This document shows, piece after piece, positions 59,506 through 64,000 of a stretch of DNA of 64,000 bases (positions within the stretch are counted from its first letter, which is position 1; the number at the start of each line of letters is the position of its first letter). The DNA lies in contig NZ_JAKNTO010000001.1 of assembly GCF_022440845.1 (NCBI RefSeq), positions 2,232,001 to 2,296,000 on the forward strand, written 5' to 3'. The notes under the pieces were generated by a model. That model saw only the letters and a list, made by a program, of their open reading frames with translations. It was not told the DNA's origin and did no database searches. This DNA is from Ruminococcus sp. OA3 (GTDB lineage Bacteria; Bacillota; Clostridia; Lachnospirales; Lachnospiraceae). Made by a program: the position numbers and the translations under genes.

Positions 59506-61344
59506 ATGAGAGCAGTAAAGAGAAAAAAAGAACGTATCAAACATGGTTTTTTTAAGGCGCTGAGCCTTTTGATCGTGGTAACGCTTGCAATATCAGCGGC
59601 GGTGGTACAGCCGCCGCTGGATGCGGAAGCGGGCGGCAGGAGTGTTTATCTGAACGGAAGCGGCGGAAGTGATTCTGCCGGCGGGACCAGCCAGTCTGAT
59701 GCCGTTGGTTCATTTGGAAAAGCCAAGGAGCTTGCGGGAAGTGACGGTGAGATCCTGGTGTGTGGAACAGTTTCCGTTTCCGGTGATACGACATGGTCAC
59801 TGCCAGGCGGCGTGAGCCTGAAGCGTGCTTCAGGGTTTTCCGGAGCCATCGTAAATATTTCCGGTACGCTGACGTTAAATAATATTTCTTTATCTGCTTC
59901 TGATATCAGCGGATCCGGTACCATAGCCGGAAAAGAAAATAATAAAAAAGATCCGGAACCGACGAAAGAACCGGAAGCAACAGCAACACCGGAGCCGACC
60001 AAAGAACCGGAGGCAGCAGAGACGCCGGAGCCGACGAAAGAACCGGAGGCAGCAGAGACGCCGGAGCCGACGAAGGAGCCGGAGGAAACAGAGACGCCGG
60101 AGCCGACGAAAGAGCCGGAAGCAACAGAGACGCCGGAGCCGACGAAGGAGCCGGAGGAAACAGAGACGCCGGAGCCGACGAAGGAGCCGGAGGAAACAGA
60201 GACACCGGAGCCGACGAAAGAACCGGAGGCAACAGAGACACCGGAGCCGACGAAGGAGCCGGAAGCAACAGAGACACCGGAGCCGACGAAGGACCCGGAG
60301 GCAACAGAGACGCCGGAACCGACGAAGGAACCGGAGGAAACAGAGACGCCGGAACCAACAAAGGAACCGGAAGCAGCAGAGACACCGGAACCGACGAAAG
60401 AACCGGAGGCAACAGAGACACCTGATAAAGATGTACAGGAGAATGTTCCGGGTAAAGACAAAGACCGGGATATGCTGACAAAACTGCAGAACCTGAAAGT
60501 GACAGTGGAGAATCAGGCTGATGTGGATGCAGTGATCGATGCATTCCGCTGGTATGAAGGATGCACGGAAGAAGAGAAGATGAATGTTCCGAATGAACTT
60601 GTGATCCGCCTGAAAAAAGCACAGACTGTATGTAAACTGTACAATCACACGAGCAGCGGCATCACAGTGGAAGGTGACATTCCATGGTATGTACAGTTCA
60701 GGGTATCCAGGGGAAGCATTGCGGATGCGGCTAATTTTGATCTCGGGGAACTTCTGGGTTCTTATGAGATGTCGCTGTGGAACCTTCTGGATGATTCACC
60801 GTACAGTCTGAATGGCGGAAGAGTAACGGTGACCGTTCCTGTGAAGAACGCTTCGGATTATGAAAAGGTTTCTGTCCTGCATTATTTCAGCGACGGATCG
60901 TATGAAGAGTTATATCCGGAGATTCTGGGGAATGCCATCCGGTTTACGACCTCATCCTTCAGTCCTTATACGATCTCGGGCCAGGCTTCAGGGTATATAG
61001 CCGGAAGTCAGGTGATCGTGGGACCTGGTGATGCTGTTTACAACAACAATTCGGCAACAGGCGGCAGCAGTACGGGAAATAATTCCACTGGCAGTTCGAT
61101 CTCAGACAACAGTTCTTCGGGAACTTCCGGAAGTTCATCTCAGGGAAATGCATCGCAGAAAGTGACCTCCTCTTCGACGAGCAGTCAGAACAGCAGCAGG
61201 ATCATGGTGAAGAAAGCTGTGAATACAGGTGATACGACGAACCTGATTCCTTATTTTGTTGTAGCCGGTGTGGCTGCGGTTCTGATCATCATACTGATCA
61301 TTGTCGGAAGAATAAAAAACAAAAAAAACAACGATAAAGAGTGA
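59506..61344 (+). CDS. Surface protein with 13 Pro/Glu/Thr 12-residue repeats and a C-terminal anchor
   Basis: 612 residues. A signal peptide (ALSLLIVVTLAISAAVV) is followed by a glycine/serine-rich beta region at about 45-145, then 13 tandem 12-residue repeats of the form PEPTKEPEATET (residues about 150-305), a mixed alpha/beta domain at about 320-500 with ITVEGDIPWYVQFRVSRG, a Ser/Gly/Asn-rich stalk, and a C-terminal NTGDTTN motif, hydrophobic helix and lysine-rich tail. NTGD plus the tail looks like a divergent sortase or membrane anchor signal. The repeat stalk should project the domain through the wall. Function unknown. Confidence 0.82.
   Translation: MRAVKRKKERIKHGFFKALSLLIVVTLAISAAVVQPPLDAEAGGRSVYLNGSGGSDSAGGTSQSDAVGSFGKAKELAGSDGEILVCGTVSVSGDTTWSLPGGVSLKRASGFSGAIVNISGTLTLNNISLSASDISGSGTIAGKENNKKDPEPTKEPEATATPEPTKEPEAAETPEPTKEPEAAETPEPTKEPEETETPEPTKEPEATETPEPTKEPEETETPEPTKEPEETETPEPTKEPEATETPEPTKEPEATETPEPTKDPEATETPEPTKEPEETETPEPTKEPEAAETPEPTKEPEATETPDKDVQENVPGKDKDRDMLTKLQNLKVTVENQADVDAVIDAFRWYEGCTEEEKMNVPNELVIRLKKAQTVCKLYNHTSSGITVEGDIPWYVQFRVSRGSIADAANFDLGELLGSYEMSLWNLLDDSPYSLNGGRVTVTVPVKNASDYEKVSVLHYFSDGSYEELYPEILGNAIRFTTSSFSPYTISGQASGYIAGSQVIVGPGDAVYNNNSATGGSSTGNNSTGSSISDNSSSGTSGSSSQGNASQKVTSSSTSSQNSSRIMVKKAVNTGDTTNLIPYFVVAGVAAVLIIILIIVGRIKNKKNNDKE
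59953..60420 (+). repeat. Tandem repeat, 13 units of 36 bp
   Basis: Exactly 468 bp, thirteen in-frame 36-bp units beginning CCGGA(A/G)CC(G/A)AC(G/C)AA and encoding PEPTK(E/D)PE followed by ATET, AAET, EETET-type variants. The unit length is a multiple of three, so gain or loss of units keeps the frame. Confidence 0.95.
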
Positions 61345-61352
61345 TAGGACGT

Positions 61353-61391
61353 ACAACCCTTCCATATAGTACTATATGGGAGGGTTGTTTT
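61353..61391 (+). terminator. Hairpin that may terminate the surface-protein gene and mask the next Shine-Dalgarno
   Basis: A 16-bp stem (61353-61368 with 61373-61388, one G-T pair) around a GTAC loop, followed by a short TTTT. The descending arm holds GGGAGGG, the only good Shine-Dalgarno for the gene at 61392. It may end the upstream transcript and also limit translation of the next gene. Confidence 0.7.
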
Positions 61392-61766
61392 ATGGCTAAG
61401 ACAGAAGTATCCTCACCAAAGATAATGTCCATGCTGAAGGCACTCATTTTTTCTTTTGTAGTTACTGCATTGCTGCTGCTTCTTCTGGCGCTGCTTCTCT
61501 ATAAGCTGGAACTGAAGGAGGGAATGGTAACGGCAGGCATTGCGGCCATCTACATAATCTCCTGTTTTATAGGGGGGTTTTCAGCGGGAAAGAGCATCAG
61601 GGAAAGAAAATTCCTGTGGGGCTTATGCGTAGGGGGCTGTTATTTTCTGATGCTTCTCGGTGTATCGGCAATTCTATCGCCGGGTGCAATGACGGGAGGA
61701 GACTACATCGTAACGACAGTCCTGCTCTGCGTCGGAGGAGGAATGCTGGGCGGGATGCTGTCCTGA
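61392..61766 (+). CDS. TIGR04086-type four-helix membrane protein
   Basis: 124 residues from ATG 61392. There are four hydrophobic segments (ALIFSFVVTALLLLLLALLLY, GIAAIYIISCFIGGFSAGKS, GLCVGGCYFLMLLGVSAI, VTTVLLCVGGGMLGGML) and the conserved GGFSAGKSIRERKFLWG loop near residue 66. The family is found in Clostridia, usually near the SCIFF locus or secD/yajC as here; its function is unknown. Its Shine-Dalgarno lies inside the hairpin at 61353-61388. Confidence 0.8.
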   Translation: MAKTEVSSPKIMSMLKALIFSFVVTALLLLLLALLLYKLELKEGMVTAGIAAIYIISCFIGGFSAGKSIRERKFLWGLCVGGCYFLMLLGVSAILSPGAMTGGDYIVTTVLLCVGGGMLGGMLS

Positions 61767-61795
61767 AAAAAACTCTTTAAAAACTGAAGATTCTA

Positions 61796-61804
61796 TGCTA
61801 TAAT
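61796..61804 (+). promoter_or_regulatory. Extended -10 promoter of the SCIFF peptide gene
   Basis: TGC-TATAAT (61796-61804), with TTTAAA at 61776-61781 as a 17-bp-spaced -35. It lies about 33 bases before the peptide ATG. Confidence 0.7.
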
Positions 61805-61836
61805 GTGGCATAGTGATAAAAGAGGAGGACAATACC

Positions 61837-61980
61837 ATGAAGCATATCAAAACTTTAAATACAAAAGGACTTCAGAACACAGTGAAAAAAGGCGGATGTG
61901 GTGAATGCCAGACTTCCTGTCAGTCAGCCTGTAAAACTTCCTGTACAGTAGGAAACCAGAGCTGTGAAAATGAAAAATAA
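61837..61980 (+). CDS. scfA: SCIFF ranthipeptide precursor (six cysteines)
   Basis: A 47-residue peptide: N-terminal leader MKHIKTLNTKGLQNTV, then KKGGCGECQTSCQSACK followed by TSCTVGNQSCENEK. Six cysteines (positions 21, 24, 28, 32, 36, 43) match the SCIFF family of radical-SAM-modified peptides universal in Clostridia. The maturase downstream installs thioether links from Cys to non-alpha carbons. AGAGGAGG before ATG 61837 and an extended -10 promoter support expression at high level. The gene is short enough to be missed by length cut-offs. Confidence 0.95.
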   Translation: MKHIKTLNTKGLQNTVKKGGCGECQTSCQSACKTSCTVGNQSCENEK

Positions 61981-62010
61981 TTACCTTTTAAGGTAGCTGC
62001 ACAAGGTAGA

Positions 62011-62052
62011 AGGGGCTGTTGCAAAGTGAGAAATTACTTTGCAGCAGCCCCT
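62011..62052 (+). other. Hairpin between SCIFF precursor and maturase genes
   Basis: A 17-bp stem (AGGGGCTGTTGCAAAGT with ACTTTGCAGCAGCCCCT, one G-T pair) and an eight-base loop, without a T-run. It may stabilise or attenuate the transcript so that the peptide exceeds the maturase. The outer arm matches the hairpin at 41929-41963. Confidence 0.65.
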
Positions 62053-62092
62053 CTATGAGCACAAAAGAGAGAAGGCGGAAGGGAGAATATCA

Positions 62093-63451
62093 GTGATACA
62101 TCAGTACAGGAACAATGGATATAATATTGTTCTGGATATCAACAGCGGTTCTGTCCATGTCGTGGATGACGTAGTCTATGACTGTATCAGTCTGCTGTCA
62201 GAAAAAAAAGATGCCGGGGTCATAAAAGATGAGCTTGGCGGAACGTATGTCCAGGAAGATATTGAGTCAGCACTTTCAGAATGCAGACAGTTGGAAGAGC
62301 AGGGGATGCTTTTCACCGAAGATATCTATCGTGATGCCATTGAGCATTTTAAAGACCGCCAGACAGTAGTAAAAGCACTATGTCTGCACATCGCCCATGA
62401 CTGCAATCTGGCCTGTCGGTACTGCTTTGCGGAGGAAGGAGAATATCATGGACGCAGGGCGCTGATGTCCTTTGAGGTGGGGAAAAAAGCGCTTGATTTT
62501 CTGATCGCAAATTCAGGAAGCAGAAGAAACCTGGAAGTGGATTTTTTCGGAGGAGAACCTCTGATGAACTGGCAGGTGGTAAAAGACCTGGTGGCATACG
62601 GAAGAGAGCAGGAGAAAATCCATGATAAAAATTTCCGATTTACACTGACAACGAATGGCGTACTGCTTGACGATGAGGTGATGGAGTTTGCGAATCGTGA
62701 GATGGGAAATGTAGTGCTGAGTATAGACGGCAGGAAAGAGGTGCATGATCATATGCGGCCGTTTTGTAAAGGGGCGGGAAGTTATGACCTGATTGTGCCG
62801 AAATTCCAGAAATTTGCTGAAAGCCGAAATCAGGACAGGTATTATGTCAGGGGAACATTTACCCGGTATAATATGGATTTTGCCTCAGATGTGCTGCATC
62901 TGGCTGATCTGGGCTTTAAACAGATTTCCGTAGAGCCGGTGGTCGCTGATCCAAAAGAGGATTATGCGCTGCGCGAGGAGGATATCCCGAAGATATGTGA
63001 ACAGTATGATATCCTGGCGAGAGAAATGATAAAAAGGGAAAAAGAGGGACGGGGATTTAATTTCTTTCATTTTATGATCGACCTGACAGGCGGTCCCTGT
63101 GTATATAAAAGACTCTCAGGCTGCGGTTCGGGTACGGAATACCTGGCTGTGACGCCGTGGGGAGATCTCTATCCATGCCATCAGTTTGTCGGTGAAGACA
63201 GATTTTTGATGGGAAATGTGGATGAGGGCATTACCCGGCAGGAGATCTGCAGCGAGTTCAAAGGCTGCAATGTCTATGCGAAAGAGAAGTGCCGGGATTG
63301 TTTTGCAAGGTTCTACTGCAGTGGCGGCTGTGCGGCGAATTCTTTCAATTTCACGGGCAGGATAGATGACGTCTACGAGATTGGTTGCGAACTGCAGAGA
63401 AAACGTGTCGAATGCGCGCTGATGATTAAAGCAGCGCAGGCGGAAGAATAA
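62093..63451 (+). CDS. scfB: SCIFF radical-SAM maturase
   Basis: 452 residues from GTG 62093 (GAAGGGAG upstream), matching the family start IHQYRNNGYNIVLDINSGSV. The N-terminal RRE-like peptide-binding domain spans about 1-90, the radical-SAM motif CNLACRYCFAEEGEYHGRR starts near residue 103, FFGGEPLMNW near 146, and a C-terminal SPASM region with cysteines in GGPCVYKRLSGCGSG, LYPCHQFVGE, CRDCFARFYCSGGCAAN. It binds auxiliary 4Fe-4S clusters and forms thioethers in the SCIFF peptide. It lies between scfA and secD, the standard clostridial order. Confidence 0.95.
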   Translation: MIHQYRNNGYNIVLDINSGSVHVVDDVVYDCISLLSEKKDAGVIKDELGGTYVQEDIESALSECRQLEEQGMLFTEDIYRDAIEHFKDRQTVVKALCLHIAHDCNLACRYCFAEEGEYHGRRALMSFEVGKKALDFLIANSGSRRNLEVDFFGGEPLMNWQVVKDLVAYGREQEKIHDKNFRFTLTTNGVLLDDEVMEFANREMGNVVLSIDGRKEVHDHMRPFCKGAGSYDLIVPKFQKFAESRNQDRYYVRGTFTRYNMDFASDVLHLADLGFKQISVEPVVADPKEDYALREEDIPKICEQYDILAREMIKREKEGRGFNFFHFMIDLTGGPCVYKRLSGCGSGTEYLAVTPWGDLYPCHQFVGEDRFLMGNVDEGITRQEICSEFKGCNVYAKEKCRDCFARFYCSGGCAANSFNFTGRIDDVYEIGCELQRKRVECALMIKAAQAEE

Positions 63452-63471
63452 AACAACAACGGGAGGTAAAC

Positions 63472-64000
63472 ATGAAGAAAAAGCAAGGCGTTGTCGTCAT
63501 TATCCTGGCGGCCGTCCTGATAGGACTGTTGATTTTCACGACGGCGGCAGGATTCGGGCCAACGGGGACAGGATCGGCTAAAAACATTAAGACGGGTCTG
63601 GATCTGGCAGGAGGTGTCAGTATCACGTATCAGGCGAAGGATGATAATCCTTCATCGGAAGATATGTCGGATACGATTTATAAACTCCAGAAACGTGTGG
63701 AGAATTACAGTGAAGAAGCTCAGGTGTATCAGGAAGGCAGCAACCGGATCAACATTGAAATTCCAGGTGTATCCGATGCAAATGCGATTCTGGAAGAGCT
63801 TGGTAAACCGGGTTCGCTGGAATTTACAGATGCAGAGGGGAATACCGTACTTGACGGTACCGACGTGGAAACTGCTGAGGGCGGGATCACACAGGATGAC
63901 ACGGGAAACAACCAGTATGTAGTATCGCTTCAGCTGACGGCAGAGGGAACGAAGAAATTCGCAGAAGCGACAGAAGAGAATCTGGGAAAACAGATAGCCA
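63472..64000 (+). CDS. secD: Protein translocase subunit SecD (3' end outside window)
   Basis: The first 176 residues of SecD, cut by the window end. ATG 63472 has GGGAGG upstream. The first membrane helix (GVVVIILAAVLIGLLIFTTA) and the conserved GLDLAGGVSITYQ motif near residue 42 are followed by the P1 domain start (LQKRVENYSEEAQVYQEG, RINIEIPGVSDANAI). SecD with SecF uses the proton motive force to help preproteins leave the Sec channel. Its position after scfB is typical of Clostridia. Confidence 0.95.
   Translation, partial: MKKKQGVVVIILAAVLIGLLIFTTAAGFGPTGTGSAKNIKTGLDLAGGVSITYQAKDDNPSSEDMSDTIYKLQKRVENYSEEAQVYQEGSNRINIEIPGVSDANAILEELGKPGSLEFTDAEGNTVLDGTDVETAEGGITQDDTGNNQYVVSLQLTAEGTKKFAEATEENLGKQIA

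Noticed and set aside
59953-60420. CRISPR-like array
   Set aside because: The 36-bp period resembles a CRISPR repeat length, but units are contiguous without spacers and code in frame within a surface protein. No cas genes or other arrays occur in the window.
59646-60648. Three overlapping long minus-strand frames across the 36-bp repeats
   Set aside because: The repeat lacks stop codons in several frames, so any frame stays open; products are low-complexity Ser/Gly/Val or Arg/Leu/Cys runs.

Overview
The window reads as a chromosomal segment of an anaerobic Clostridia genome, most likely Lachnospiraceae. The clues are the SCIFF (six-cysteine) peptide and its radical-SAM maturase next to secD, a TIGR04086-type membrane protein, LoaP-type NusG paralogues, a MerR-methyltransferase fusion and a CpsBCD phosphoregulatory set. 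This is inferred from gene content; no 16S or other marker gene is present. Most genes are on the + strand.

Layout. (1) 1-3.6 kb: an AT-rich, decaying edge with a LuxE-like acyl-protein synthetase (cut by the window), a LuxC-like acyl-CoA reductase, a wrecked L-lactate dehydrogenase, an AcpS-like phosphopantetheinyl transferase and IS66 debris. (2) 3.6-5.7 kb: switch 1, in the order bidirectional terminator, 19-bp inverted repeat, outward promoter, tyrosine recombinase, terminator, inverted repeat, loaP. (3) 5.7-20.8 kb: polysaccharide operon 1, with aminotransferase, phosphoglycosyl transferase, two GT2 enzymes, an MBL/ATP-grasp/SDR cassette, LicD, a GDPD-like protein, TagD, Wzy, pyruvyl transferase, FrhB-like Fe-S protein and Wzx. 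(4) 20.9-21.5 kb: IS21 debris and a bidirectional terminator. (5) 21.5-23.2 kb: switch 2, with the same architecture, a 28-bp inverted repeat and a second recombinase and loaP. (6) 23.2-33.3 kb: polysaccharide operon 2, with its own phosphoglycosyl transferase, polymerase and flippase, an aminotransferase, an LpxD-like acyltransferase, a PIG-L deacetylase and two ATP-grasp ligases. (7) 33.5-47.7 kb: shared precursor and export functions: glmM-glmS, VanZ, MerR-methyltransferase, rfbA/B/D (no rfbC), CpsB/D/C, sortase B, an LCP ligase and a sortable surface protein. (8) 47.9-64 kb: housekeeping and cell-envelope genes: AI-2E transporter, glycogen debranching enzyme, COG3044 ATPase, EamA transporter, TrkH/TrkA, amidase-SPOR, YdcF, CorC, a Pro/Glu/Thr-repeat surface protein, and the SCIFF-SecD locus.

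The main discovery candidate is the tandem pair of phase-variation modules. Each carries its own recombinase inside the segment it would invert, a near-consensus promoter on that segment, a transcription sink just outside it, and a LoaP antiterminator as the first gene of the controlled operon. As drawn, both promoters point away from their operons, which is the presumptive OFF state. In switch 1, inversion would also give loaP an in-frame ATG that it lacks in the drawn orientation. Two independent switches would give four surface-polysaccharide states, fed by the common precursor and export genes downstream.

The polysaccharide operons, especially 7.8-20.8 kb, look visibly more AT-rich than the genes after 33 kb. 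Together with the IS remnants at the module boundaries, this suggests horizontal acquisition.
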